From contig QXXF01000020.1 of NCBI GenBank assembly GCA_009911365.1, positions 1-64,000 of the forward strand: a stretch of DNA of 64,000 nucleotides, given 5' to 3'. The position numbers were made by a program, and so were the translations under genes. Below are positions 18,139 through 27,470 of this stretch, one piece after another. This DNA is from Clostridiales bacterium. GTDB lineage: Bacteria > Bacillota > Clostridia > Peptostreptococcales > Anaerovoracaceae. Numbering within the stretch: the first letter of the stretch is position 1; each line of letters begins with the position of its first letter. Below the pieces are notes generated by a model. It was not told the origin of the DNA. It made no database searches and saw only the letters and a list, made by a program, of their open reading frames with translations.

Positions 18139-19041
18139 TCAGGAATCTTCTTTTTTGCTTCCCTGGTTAGATCCTAAAGAGGCCAGCACAATACCGACCA
18201 CGATGAGAGCCGCACCAATGAAACCAATGAGCGACAACCGCTCGCCCAATAAAAAGAAGGAGGCGATCACAGTGAAGATCGGTTCCGTGCAGAACGCCAG
18301 AGACACGAATGTGGCGGAGACCCGACTGAGAGCGATATTTTGCAGGCTGTAAGCAACGCACGTACAGGCGACCGCAAGATATAGGACCGACCACCAGCCT
18401 TCTGCTGACACATGTGCCAAGGAGTGAAAATCTTCAAAGATTAAGGCAAAAACCAGACTAACAATGGCGGTGACCGCGGACTGAGCAGTGGACAACGCCA
18501 TTGGTCCCATGTCGCTTACATGCTTGGAGCTATAAGTGAGCATCCCGGCTCCAGTCAGGGCACTCAGCAGCGCGTAGATTTCTCCCAAGCCAAAGGAAAA
18601 ACTCCCTCCATTTCCACAGAGGAAATATAGGCCTACCACTGCGATCAGTATGATCACAATCAATTTTTTCCCTGCCTTTTGCCGTAAAATGAAAAAAGAG
18701 AGGATCGGCGTGAAGACAACTGTAAGGGACAGCAAAAAACCTACGATTGTAGCCTCTGCGTATTTCAGGGCAAGGGTGCTGAATGTAAAGGAGGCTGCCG
18801 TGAACAGCCCTACCACAATGCTGTTTGGAATGTGTTCTTTGCGGAATTGCGCACGTATTTTTCTGTAAAAAAACAAAAGGAACAACACAAAGGCAATGGA
18901 ATATCGAATGGCCATGCAAAGAAACGGCGGCATGGTTTCTAAAGAGATTTTTCCCACTGGATTGCCGATCCCCCACAGCAAACATTGCAGCAGGATCAGA
19001 CTTCCATAAAGCACAGTGTTATTTCTTGGTTTTGTAGGCAT
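18139..19041 (-). CDS. DMT-superfamily (EamA) transporter
   Basis: ATG 19041 follows AAGGAG with 9-base spacing (300 aa). The protein has ten predicted membrane helices in two EamA halves; the first begins LILLQCLLWGIGNPVGKISL and the second ends FIGAALIVVGIVLASLGS. EamA carriers export amino acids or other small metabolites. The substrate is not visible. It is monocistronic, between the TPR gene and the broken ATPase. Confidence 0.88.
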   Translation of the reverse strand: MPTKPRNNTVLYGSLILLQCLLWGIGNPVGKISLETMPPFLCMAIRYSIAFVLFLLFFYRKIRAQFRKEHIPNSIVVGLFTAASFTFSTLALKYAEATIVGFLLSLTVVFTPILSFFILRQKAGKKLIVIILIAVVGLYFLCGNGGSFSFGLGEIYALLSALTGAGMLTYSSKHVSDMGPMALSTAQSAVTAIVSLVFALIFEDFHSLAHVSAEGWWSVLYLAVACTCVAYSLQNIALSRVSATFVSLAFCTEPIFTVIASFFLLGERLSLIGFIGAALIVVGIVLASLGSNQGSKKEDS

Positions 19042-19147
19042 GGTCAATGACTCCTTCTTATCTAAAATCTTGAAGTAAGTTCGATCGCTCAAGGCTTTTC
19101 ATCGTTTTCGCGATCTCTTCTCTGGATTTTATCAAAGAAACTTTTGC

Positions 19148-19770
19148 ATGACAACTCCTAAAGTGAATTTTAAATGGAAGCGGCAAAGCGCAGGACAAAC
19201 AGCATTGCTCCTTGATGGCGCACGCCGGGTAGGAAAAAGCTATATCGCAGAAGCCTTCGCAAAGGCAGAATACAAAAGCTATATCCTAGTGGACTTTAAC
19301 CGGGTGAGCAAAGACATCACGGACTTATTTGTCAACTATCTGAATGATTTGGATTTATTTTTCATGTACTTATCAAATTTGATGAAAATGGGATCGTGAG
19401 CGAAGAGATCTATAAAAAACTCTTGTTCGACAAACTGGAAGTCAACAAAGGCATGATCATAGAAAATATCGTAGCGCAAATGCTGACAGCGAGCGGGCAC
19501 AAGCTTTATTTTTACGCTAACGCTTCCCGCAGCGATGCGCAATCACGCATGGAAATCGACTTTTTGATCGCCAAAAATAAAATCAGCACCAGCCACAACA
19601 TCTCACCTATCGAGGTAAAATCAGGCAAAAATTATACCCTGACTTCACTGCGGAAGTTCCAAAAGAAATATGCGAAACAACTGCACACTCCTTATGTGCT
19701 CCATACCAATGATGTTAAAGAAGAAGACGGCATCGTCTATCTCCCTTTGTACATGACACCGCTGCTGTAA
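19148..19770 (+). pseudogene. AAA/DUF4143 ATPase remnant with internal deletion
   Basis: The first frame (19148-19399) has the Walker A motif LLDGARRVGKSY and the LVDFNRVS strand typical of AAA_14 ATPases. The second (19396-19770) is the DUF4143 C-terminus, with NKGMIIENIVAQML, then EIDFLIAKN and SPIEVKSGKNY, a PD-(D/E)xK-like core. About 250 residues normally between these halves are missing, and the frame changes at the junction. No ribosome site precedes the start. It is a dead remnant. Confidence 0.8.
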
Positions 19771-19887
19771 GGACGGCTTTTTATCTGCCGCAGCCATAAA
19801 CTCCAATGATCATAAAATGAAGGACCGCATCAAATGTCACGGCCCCTCATTTTCAGCACTTTAGTTTTCAAGGGCCAAGGCACTCTC

Positions 19888-20628
19888 TTATTCAGCGCAA
19901 TACGCCAAAATCGCCTGGCTAACAAAATCCGCAGTGCCTGCGCCGCCAGATTGGTCAATATTGCCTTTCATCCGTTCATCGCACACGTACATTTGGCCTA
20001 AACTTTTCAGCGTTTCGTCCGTGCAAGTGTAATAATGTTCTGTGATGAAGCACTGCAACATTTTGATTTTTTCCTGTACCGCTTTGTCAGCAGGTGATGA
20101 TCCACGCAGATAGCCCAGTTCCACAAACATGTCCATTAGCCGTCTTCCAGTTTCCTCAAGTTCGTCCTTTGTTTTACCCTTGTTTTTCTTCCCGTATTCC
20201 TGATATAACTCCGTAGCTCCCCATCTTTCCTTAACTTCCGCTTCATATCTGCTCCATTCTGCTTTGGAAAAAGCGTCAAAATTCATGTGATCCACTCCTC
20301 TTTTCTGTATTTCACGGGCAAAGGAAATCAGCCTCCTAGTATGCGCCAGCTGTAGCTCCAACAACCGAATCTGCTGTTCCAGTGCTTCCGCAGGGTCGAA
20401 ATCTGGGTTGTCAAGGATGGCTTTGATTTCTCTTAATGGGAACCCCACTTCACGAAACATCAAAATATTTTGCAGACGGCCTAGTGCCGCGTCATCATAT
20501 AACCGGTAGCCCGCCTCTGTCACCGCTGTGGGTTTTAAAAGACCGATCGCATCATAATGGTGTAGCGTGCGCACACTGGTTCCTGTCAGCTGCCCCACCT
20601 TAGCAACGGTCCACATATTCTTTTTCAT
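19888..20628 (-). CDS. MerR-family regulator with TipAS-like domain
   Basis: The N-terminal MerR HTH (about 5-75) has GTSVRTLHHYDAIGLLKPTA and YRLYDDAALGRLQNI. A coiled-coil dimerisation helix follows (about 80-110), then a TipAS-like ligand domain with YGKKNKGKTKDELEETG, ending near residue 246. TipA-like regulators bind thiopeptides or other multidrug ligands and activate their own promoter. The promoter upstream has a 19-base spacer with an internal dyad, the geometry MerR activators untwist. No resistance gene is adjacent, so this may be a self-titrating autoregulated gene. Confidence 0.9.
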   Translation of the reverse strand: MKKNMWTVAKVGQLTGTSVRTLHHYDAIGLLKPTAVTEAGYRLYDDAALGRLQNILMFREVGFPLREIKAILDNPDFDPAEALEQQIRLLELQLAHTRRLISFAREIQKRGVDHMNFDAFSKAEWSRYEAEVKERWGATELYQEYGKKNKGKTKDELEETGRRLMDMFVELGYLRGSSPADKAVQEKIKMLQCFITEHYYTCTDETLKSLGQMYVCDERMKGNIDQSGGAGTADFVSQAILAYCAE

Positions 20629-20651
20629 GTTTATCCCTCCCGTGCGGTTTT

Positions 20652-20682
20652 ATTATAAGCCATGACGCAGCGTGAGAGTCAA
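20652..20682 (-). promoter_or_regulatory. MerR-type promoter with 19-base spacer
   Basis: On the minus strand TTGACT (20677-20682), 19 bases and TATAAT (20652-20657) precede the MerR gene by about 25 bases. The spacer includes ACGC-T-GCGT, and TGAC...GTCA arms flank it. Spacers of 19-20 bases with a dyad are the hallmark of MerR-activated promoters. Confidence 0.7.
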
Positions 20683-20798
20683 CGGTGTTTTCGTTTTTTT
20701 GCTCATGCTCATATTATCTCAAATCACATCCGGCGCATATGTTTTCTAAAAACAATCCATAATTACCAACTGAATATTATTGAAGTCGCTTTCATGCT

Positions 20799-21443
20799 TT
20801 ATCCGATCTTTTTCTTCGCTGCCTCCAGTTCTCTTTCCACCCGATTGAGCCTCATCCTTATCATTTCATCGTCTTCTTTCATTTCTAAGACTTCATTGAT
20901 CTTTCTGGACAAATCCAAATGCCCTTCTGCGATGATTTGTATGCTTCGATCTGTTTCGTTTTCCAAAGTAAGTTTCACGTCTTCGATGTCTTCCCTCAAA
21001 TCGGTCCTGACCTCTTCGATCTTTCCCCCCAGGTCGGTCCTAACTTCCTGAATCTCCCCTCGCAAGGTGGTTTTCGTCCCTTCAATTTTACCTTCCAAAT
21101 CAGTTCTCACTTCTTGGATTTCCTCTTTCAAATCAGTTCTGACTTCTTCGATCTTGCCTTCCAGGTCGGTCCTGACTTCCTGAATTTCTCCTCGCAAGGT
21201 GGTTTTCGTCCCTTCAATTTTACCTTCCAAGTCAGTTCTCACTTCTTGGATTTCCTCTTTCAAATCAGTTCTGACCTCTTCGATCTTTCCCCCCAGGTCG
21301 GTCCTGACTTCCTGAATCTTCCCTCGCAAGGCGGTTTTCACCTCTTCGATTTTACCTTCCAAATTGCTTTTAACTTCTCGAATTTCCCCATGAAGCGGCT
21401 GTATGAGCGCACCGATCATTTCTAAATCTTTCTTTTCTAACAT
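20799..21443 (-). CDS. Coiled-coil protein with hendecad repeats
   Basis: This 214-residue protein is almost wholly coiled coil. Residues about 25-150 are eleven-residue units of the type EIQEVRTDLEG and KIEEVRTDLKE, with the variant KIEGTKTTLRG. An 11-residue (hendecad) period favours a right-handed coiled coil. The conserved tail (NETDRSIQIIAEGHLDLSRK, then a second helix ending AAKKKIG) resembles the ends of similar clostridial proteins of unknown function. There is no signal peptide or membrane segment. It lies upstream, in the same direction, of the MerR gene and downstream of the Hsp70 gene. Confidence 0.75.
   Translation of the reverse strand: MLEKKDLEMIGALIQPLHGEIREVKSNLEGKIEEVKTALRGKIQEVRTDLGGKIEEVRTDLKEEIQEVRTDLEGKIEGTKTTLRGEIQEVRTDLEGKIEEVRTDLKEEIQEVRTDLEGKIEGTKTTLRGEIQEVRTDLGGKIEEVRTDLREDIEDVKLTLENETDRSIQIIAEGHLDLSRKINEVLEMKEDDEMIRMRLNRVERELEAAKKKIG
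21011..21303 (-). repeat. 33-bp / 132-bp nested tandem repeat inside the coiled-coil gene
   Basis: The hendecads are encoded by 33-bp units arranged in a 132-bp higher-order unit. The stretch beginning CCTCTTCGATCTTTCC recurs at 21011 and 21275, exactly 264 bases (two 132-bp units) apart, with few differences. Near-identity at the DNA level implies recent duplication and makes the repeat number liable to change. Confidence 0.8.
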
Positions 21444-21536
21444 TGGTTTTCCCCCTCTCCTTTTAATCTATGACCGCAATGACGATGATCGCGGACCTCC
21501 CCTTTTAATTCTTGCGATTGATTAAGCTTTTATTTC

Positions 21537-23249
21537 CTAAAAATCCAGCAATTCTTCTTCCATTGCCCGCTCCATCTCATCTAACGCTTCTTTTACCTCT
21601 TTTGCTTTTTGCTCGATCTTTCCCTTGTCCTGCTTTTTCAAAACCGCTTCAAAATCGCTGATCAAAAAATCAATTTCCTGGCGCAGTTCTCCTGTGGCCT
21701 CTTCATAAAGCCGTTCGCCCCGAGCCAAAAGTAGTTTGTTTTCTTCCTGATCTCTCGGATGGATCTTCAAATAATTCAACTCTTCCATCCGCCGCCTCGC
21801 TTCTTCCTCAGTGAGCTGGGAGCCTTCCTTTTGGATGATGACTTTTCTGCTCACACCTGTGGAGTTGACCTTCACCTGGACTTCCAAGATAGAATTGATG
21901 TCATAGGTATAAGTCACATCAATGGATTCTTCCCCTGCGGGTCTTGGCGGCACAGGCACAGTGACTTCACCCAGCAGCAAGTTATTTTTTGCCATGCGGC
22001 TTTCTCCCTGCAGGATCTCCACATTGATCTTCCGCTGCTGATTCGCTGCCGTGCAAAAAGTTTCCGTTCGGCTGACAGGAATGACGGTGTTTCGTTCTAT
22101 GATGGGCATGAAATGACCGCCTTCTATCAGATCGCCCATACGCTGCGTCACCACGGACGTCCCTAGCGTGAAGGGACAAACTTCTGTCAGTACGATTTCC
22201 CGTACCTCTTCCTTTCGTTCTTTCATGGCGCACTGGATGGCTGCACCGACCGCCACGGTTTCATCTGGATCAATGTCCGCGCTTGGGATTCTCCCAAAGA
22301 TCCGGGCTGCGAAGCTGCGGACCACAGGTAGTCTGGTCGCCCCACCCACCAAGACGATCTCATCAATGTCCGAAAGTCGGACATTGGCATCTTTCAAGCT
22401 TCGCTCAATGGGCTTTCGGATCTTCGCCAGCAGCAACTGGCAGTTTTCCTCATACTCTGCCAAGGAAAAACAAGTCTCATACGTCGTTTCTCCTACTGTG
22501 AATTTCACTGCGGACTCGTTACTTTTTGAAAATCCTAGCTTACATTGCTCTGCCTGCCGCAAAAGACGCAGCAGCTCCTTTTGGGACAAGTCTTCCTCTT
22601 TGATGTTGTTTTTATGGAGCATCATGCCATAAAGCACTTTTGTGAAATCTTCTCCGCCAATGAAATTGTCTCCAGCAATGGCACGCACTTCCATGATGGT
22701 TCCATACTTTTCCAAAACGGAAATATCAAAGGTCCCACCGCCTAAATCAAAGATCAGAAACTTCGTGTGTTCTTCTCTGTCATGAAGGCCGTAGGCAATG
22801 GCCGCTGCTGTAGGTTCATTGATGATCCGCTCCACATGAAGGCCAGCCAACTCCCCGGCTTTTTTCGTGGCCTTTCTTTGAATATCGTTAAAATAAGCGG
22901 GCACACTGATAATGGCCTCTGTGACTGGGCAGCCCAAAAAGCTTTCTGCGTCTTCTTTCAGTGCCCGCAGCACAAAAGAAGACAGTTCTTCCGCACGAAA
23001 AGTCTTATTTCCCAGCTGAAACTCTTTATCAGTTCCCATGCTCCTTTTGAAGAGGGTCGCCGTGGTTTCAGGGTGAGTCACGCATCGCTCCTGCGCTGTT
23101 CTTCCTACATAAACGGTGCCTTCTTCATCTATACTCACCACTGATGGCGTCAAATTTTCTCCCAGCCTGTTTGGTATGATCCTCGGTCCCGCTTCTCCAT
23201 AACAAGATACCAGTGAATTCGTAGTTCCTAAGTCGATTCCAATTTTCAT
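21537..23249 (-). CDS. hscC: HscC-like Hsp70 chaperone
   Basis: The ATPase domain is complete: [11 protein letters not shown] (phosphate 1), [11 protein letters not shown] (connect 1), [12 protein letters not shown] (phosphate 2) and VGGATRLP (adenosine). A substrate-binding domain begins near 385, and the C-terminus ends after a helical lid at 570 residues, shorter than DnaK and close to HscC (Hsc62). It should be a cytosolic ATP-driven chaperone with specialised clients. Its start overlaps the stop of the upstream J-like TPR gene by 4 bases (ATGA), implying coupled translation and a dedicated co-chaperone pair. A separate dnaK is expected elsewhere in the genome. Confidence 0.85.
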   Translation of the reverse strand: MKIGIDLGTTNSLVSCYGEAGPRIIPNRLGENLTPSVVSIDEEGTVYVGRTAQERCVTHPETTATLFKRSMGTDKEFQLGNKTFRAEELSSFVLRALKEDAESFLGCPVTEAIISVPAYFNDIQRKATKKAGELAGLHVERIINEPTAAAIAYGLHDREEHTKFLIFDLGGGTFDISVLEKYGTIMEVRAIAGDNFIGGEDFTKVLYGMMLHKNNIKEEDLSQKELLRLLRQAEQCKLGFSKSNESAVKFTVGETTYETCFSLAEYEENCQLLLAKIRKPIERSLKDANVRLSDIDEIVLVGGATRLPVVRSFAARIFGRIPSADIDPDETVAVGAAIQCAMKERKEEVREIVLTEVCPFTLGTSVVTQRMGDLIEGGHFMPIIERNTVIPVSRTETFCTAANQQRKINVEILQGESRMAKNNLLLGEVTVPVPPRPAGEESIDVTYTYDINSILEVQVKVNSTGVSRKVIIQKEGSQLTEEEARRRMEELNYLKIHPRDQEENKLLLARGERLYEEATGELRQEIDFLISDFEAVLKKQDKGKIEQKAKEVKEALDEMERAMEEELLDF

Positions 23250-26200
23250 GATTTCCCCTTTTCTACTCCCTTTTCTAACAATGCGGCCTCCTGCGCCAGA
23301 TCCGAGTCAAAGGGTGCCGCCGCGAGGCCCTTTTGATAATATTCCAGTGCTTTTTCTCTATCGCCCTGCTGCTGGAACAGATCTCCCAATTCATAAAGCG
23401 CATCAATACAGCAGTTGTAATCGCAGTAGTCACATTTCCGCATACGCAAAGCCCCCTCCAAAAATTCCAGAGCGTCCGCATATTCCTCCATGGCTCCGCA
23501 CAATCCGCCTACTAACTGATAGACCATCGGCAGACACGAGTTTTTCGTCTTGATCACCTCTTCGGAAATCTGCCCCAGGCCTTGCTCTGCCAAGCGCGCC
23601 GCTTCCGCCTTGTCTCCCATTCGCAGACAGGCCTTCGCGGCCCACAAATAATAATCCGCTCGGCTAAAATCGTCTTCTTCTATTTCATGAGATTCAGACA
23701 ACATGGAAATAGCCCGTTTCAAATACCGCAGCGCTTTCTGGCATTCTCCATTGTGATAAAGGATCTTTGCCGCTTCCCTGCATGCCGTTGGTTCAAAAGC
23801 GCCTAGCTTGTCGTAGCATTCCAGGGCCAGAGCCAGCTTGCCACTGTCCCGGTAAATATGCGCCTGTTCCCATCCAAAGGCAAAGGAACCTTCTTCCAAC
23901 CTTGCCGCTTTCCGATAAAGTTGGAGCGTTTCCTCCGCTTGATCGAACAGCCCTCCTAGCCGCCAATTTTCCAGCTCTTCGCAAAGGTATCGGGCATCTC
24001 CTGTGGCCTCATAAGCCGCTCGCAGCAATTTTCCAGCTTTTCTGTGTTCTTGTTTCCTACAGTAAAGATTCGCTGCGTTCCGATAGGCTTCATCGCAGAA
24101 TTCACCTTCTTCCTCACCAAGGGAAATGGCCTTTTCATAATAAGTAAGGGCCTCTTGTTCCTTGCTGTCGAATTCTAAAATCACACCCATATAATTGTAA
24201 ATATAAGGCTGCTCTGGAGAAAGCTTGCTCGCCATGACAAAATCGTCCCACGCTTCTGTTCTCCGGTCCAGGCAGGTAAAAAGCTGACCTCTTCTCATGT
24301 AAGCGTACCCTGTAGGTGTCTGCTCCACCTGAAGCTCCGCATATTCAAGTGCCTTGTCCCATTGCTCCAGTTCCCGATAGACCCTGTCCATCATACCATA
24401 AGTCCCAACCTTTCCCGGAGCGATCTTTAAAACCTCTTCATAAAGGGCCAGAGCCTTGTCAAAGAGACCGCACTGGCAAGCGATATGGGCCTTCATCTCC
24501 AACAAGGGCACATAGCGTTCATTTTCTCTCATGCCTTGATCGATCAGCTGAATCACATGATTGAAATCCTCCATGTCATCATCATATTCCAGCAAGGCGA
24601 GACGGTAATAGACCTCTGCGAAATCATCCAGTTCAAAGGAATCCTCTTTTTCCCGCTTCTTTTTATGCTGGACGATTTCTTTGTAGATCTTCGCAGCACT
24701 TTTCAGATCTCCCTTCCCCTCTTGAAGATAGCCCTCCATGAAACGGATTTCACTGCCGGAAAGTCCTTCCTGCCGCAAATACTCCAGCACCCCCGCAGCC
24801 TGGTCATACTCGCCCGCGTCCGTCAAGATCCGAGCTTCCTGTAAATGGGCGGTCAGCTCGAAGGGATAAAGAGCCAAAGCCTGCTCGCAATCATCAAAAG
24901 CCGCCCCGTGCTGATCCATGAGATACAAGGCTTTCCCTCTCAGTAAATAGGAAAGATGCGATTTGGGATTGACTGCGATGGAATCCGTCAGCGTCTCCAC
25001 AGCCTCTGGCAAATTCCAGCTATCATAAAGGACCTGCCCTTTCTGCTCTAACGCAAGGCCATAGGAAGGATCCTTTTTCAGGGCTTGGTCTAGCAGCTTC
25101 AAGGCTTGATCATACTCACCTTTACTGCTGTGGATGTTGCTTTCCAGGAGCAAAACAAATGGGAACTGCTCCTTCTTCTTTTTGCCTTTTTCACTATCAT
25201 CCGGGATTTTCTCCAGAAGTTCTTCCCAGATCTTTAGATGCTTTAAGGCAACGTCATCCTGGTCCCCGTATAGATAAGATCTACCCATCAGGCTATGGTA
25301 TTCGATTTCCCGCCCTGCTTCTGGCCGGATGTCTGACAGCAGACGCAGCACCTCTTGATATCCTTCATTTTGGAAACAACACCAAGCCAACTCGAACAAA
25401 GCCTCCTGATCTTGACTGTCTCCAGCTGCTTCCAGCTCTTGTCGCAATTGTTTTTTGTAGCGTTCATTGCAGTCCCGCAGCCATTCCAATGCACTCGCGT
25501 CGTAAGGGTCTTCATCCAGCAGCTGACAGAAAATTTCATTGGCTTCTTTGTAGCTTCCTTCCTCTGTCAAGCATTTCGCCATCCCAAATTTGGCCCAGGA
25601 AGAATCAGGGACTTGTTTCAAAACAGCGTCATAAGCCTGTCTGGCTTCCTGCACTTTTCCCAGGAAAAAACACACGTCACCCTGCATCAGCTTGACATCT
25701 TCTAATTCTTCGTACCGAGGTACTAGCTCCCGCATCAAAGCCTCGGCTTCCTGGAAACGTTTTTCCTGACAATAAGCCTTCGCCTTGTCGATCAAAAGGA
25801 ACGGGCTGTTGACTCCCGTCTTCTCCATAAGCGTAATCACTTCCAGTGCTGCTTTGGCATTGCCTTTTTCCAGGCATTCGTTAAGCTTTGAGCCATATAG
25901 CAGGTATTGATCAAAATCAAGGCCGTCATCACCTTGTAGGTATTCGTAAGGCGGATACTCTTTTTGCTCCGCAGACTGGACAATGACCACATCCAGGAAC
26001 TGCGGTGGAAAAAGCTCCTTCAACTCTTCTATGTTTTCCCGCAGGCTGAAATGCTCGTCCAGCAAAAGGACCACTGATTGCGGCAGGAAAAAATGTTCCA
26101 TCATATATGCCAGCAACTCGTCCCTCGCCTTTATGCGCATGTCTAAATTCTGACATACGTCTTCCCGCAGCAGGACCTTCCACTGCTGTGGATCGATCCG

Positions 26201-26455
26201 TTTTGAAAAATGGCAGTACAAATCATCGATCCGCTCCATCCAGCGGCCAAGAGGACTGTCATCCCAAGCCTGCTGCTCCTGTTCTTCATTGGGCTCCTCC
26301 GCTGCCTTCATCGCCTCTTCAAAAGCTTGCCGTAAAGCCATGAACGCCTCCGGGCTGTCCTCGGGATTGGTGACAGTCAGTTTTTTTCGGTAAGCTACTT
26401 GTATCTGCTCTTTATCTTTCGTTGCTTGAATTTCAAGAATATCCCAAATACCCAT
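23246..26455 (-). CDS. J-like domain protein with giant TPR array
   Basis: Residues 1-50 resemble a J domain: helix [22 protein letters not shown]-like, helix II, then a loop reading TNPEDSPE where HPD should be, then helix III ([11 protein letters not shown]). The rest to residue 1069 is an extended run of TPR-like helical pairs, for example [27 protein letters not shown] and [25 protein letters not shown] at the end. HPD is what normally triggers Hsp70 ATPase, so NPE is a departure; similar NPED-type J-like proteins occur in other clostridia. The gene overlaps hscC by 4 bases. It probably delivers or scaffolds clients for that Hsp70; inference from context and the known HscC-DjlB/DjlC partnership in E. 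coli. Confidence 0.82.
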   Translation of the reverse strand: MGIWDILEIQATKDKEQIQVAYRKKLTVTNPEDSPEAFMALRQAFEEAMKAAEEPNEEQEQQAWDDSPLGRWMERIDDLYCHFSKRIDPQQWKVLLREDVCQNLDMRIKARDELLAYMMEHFFLPQSVVLLLDEHFSLRENIEELKELFPPQFLDVVIVQSAEQKEYPPYEYLQGDDGLDFDQYLLYGSKLNECLEKGNAKAALEVITLMEKTGVNSPFLLIDKAKAYCQEKRFQEAEALMRELVPRYEELEDVKLMQGDVCFFLGKVQEARQAYDAVLKQVPDSSWAKFGMAKCLTEEGSYKEANEIFCQLLDEDPYDASALEWLRDCNERYKKQLRQELEAAGDSQDQEALFELAWCCFQNEGYQEVLRLLSDIRPEAGREIEYHSLMGRSYLYGDQDDVALKHLKIWEELLEKIPDDSEKGKKKKEQFPFVLLLESNIHSSKGEYDQALKLLDQALKKDPSYGLALEQKGQVLYDSWNLPEAVETLTDSIAVNPKSHLSYLLRGKALYLMDQHGAAFDDCEQALALYPFELTAHLQEARILTDAGEYDQAAGVLEYLRQEGLSGSEIRFMEGYLQEGKGDLKSAAKIYKEIVQHKKKREKEDSFELDDFAEVYYRLALLEYDDDMEDFNHVIQLIDQGMRENERYVPLLEMKAHIACQCGLFDKALALYEEVLKIAPGKVGTYGMMDRVYRELEQWDKALEYAELQVEQTPTGYAYMRRGQLFTCLDRRTEAWDDFVMASKLSPEQPYIYNYMGVILEFDSKEQEALTYYEKAISLGEEEGEFCDEAYRNAANLYCRKQEHRKAGKLLRAAYEATGDARYLCEELENWRLGGLFDQAEETLQLYRKAARLEEGSFAFGWEQAHIYRDSGKLALALECYDKLGAFEPTACREAAKILYHNGECQKALRYLKRAISMLSESHEIEEDDFSRADYYLWAAKACLRMGDKAEAARLAEQGLGQISEEVIKTKNSCLPMVYQLVGGLCGAMEEYADALEFLEGALRMRKCDYCDYNCCIDALYELGDLFQQQGDREKALEYYQKGLAAAPFDSDLAQEAALLEKGVEKGKS

Positions 26456-26573
26456 ATTTGCTCTCCTGGTCTATAAAATCAATTAAGAAGATGATACCAC
26501 ATTTATAGAAAAAAGGCGATATGAACTCGCATTTTTGCCTGTCTAAGCGTGAGTGAAATTTCACTGCGCCCGT

Positions 26574-27281
26574 TCATTCCTCGGCAAGAAGCTTTGACAA
26601 CAGCAGCTGCCTATGGTTGATGAACATTTCCGTCACTTGATAGCTGTCTGTCTCTTCATATTGACAAGGACGGATCTTCCCACCATCGAAGGTAAAGATC
26701 TCCGCACCGGGAAGCCCCAGCAGAATCGGGGAGTGCGTCACGATGATAAACTGTGATGCCTGCCTGGCGCAGGCGTGGATCTCCATGAGTAAAGTCAACT
26801 GTCTCTGCGGGGACAACGCAGCCTCCGGTTCGTCCAACAGATATAAGCCAAAGGGTTTCAATTGTTTCTGTGCGATGCGAAGGAAGCTTTCCCCATGAGA
26901 CCGTTCATGGAATTTTTCTGAAGGATGAAGCTCACCTACATATGTAGCTACATTGTAAAAGCTTTCCGCTCGCAAAAAATATCCCTGGCTCTCTCTGTGG
27001 CTCCCTCTCACCATCCTGATAGCCTCGCATAATTCTGAATGTGAATCATAGGTGGAAAAGTTGTAGTTTTTCGTGCCGCCTTCCGGATTGAACCCAGAAG
27101 CAATGGCAATGGCCTCTAGCATGGTAGATTTCCCGCTGCCGTTTTCCCCGACAAAAAATGTGATGGGTTTCCTGAATTCCAACATACCCAGCTCCTGAAT
27201 GGCCGGGATATCCCGTAAATAACTGCCCCTCCCGATCTGGCTCCAATCAATGGACACGCCTCGAATAAATTGCTCGTTCAT
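26574..27281 (-). CDS. SMC-like AAA ATPase (AAA_23/COG3910 type)
   Basis: ATG 27281 with a GAGG upstream gives 235 aa. The Walker A motif is FFVGENGSGKSTML near residue 40. An ABC-like signature is SHGESFLRI, Walker B is LYLLDEPEAALS, and a switch histidine follows in IIVTHSPILL. No coiled-coil insert is present, so this is the short stand-alone type. Such proteins bind ATP as dimers; their biological role is poorly known, and some act with toxins or in DNA repair. It is monocistronic. Confidence 0.85.
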   Translation of the reverse strand: MNEQFIRGVSIDWSQIGRGSYLRDIPAIQELGMLEFRKPITFFVGENGSGKSTMLEAIAIASGFNPEGGTKNYNFSTYDSHSELCEAIRMVRGSHRESQGYFLRAESFYNVATYVGELHPSEKFHERSHGESFLRIAQKQLKPFGLYLLDEPEAALSPQRQLTLLMEIHACARQASQFIIVTHSPILLGLPGAEIFTFDGGKIRPCQYEETDSYQVTEMFINHRQLLLSKLLAEE

Positions 27282-27385
27282 ATCCTTCTGCCTCTGCGAT
27301 TTGATTGTAAATATTTTACAACTTTTGTCTTCACATGTCAACTATTTTTTTCAATTACTTCCATTTTTTCTTTAACCATCCATCC

Positions 27386-27467
27386 AAAAAAGCGAACAGG
27401 GGATATTTTATGTAAGACACCTCCGCAGCGCAGCGAGGGCCAGTGTCTGGAATAAAATATCCCCTGT
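27386..27467 (-). terminator. Very long palindromic terminator after aspartate kinase
   Basis: ACAGGGGATATTTTAT (27396-27411) pairs perfectly with ATAAAATATCCCCTGT (27452-27467). An inner AGACAC/GTGTCT pair extends the stem. On the minus strand it is followed by a T6 run (27386-27391). It starts 4 bases after the stop codon of the kinase gene. The 16-bp perfect outer stem is unusually long for a terminator. Confidence 0.85.
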
Positions 27468-27470
27468 CTT

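Noticed and set aside
20999-21400. Regular repeats that could suggest a CRISPR array
   Set aside because: Repeats are contiguous 33-bp coding units with no unique spacers, and they encode coiled coil.
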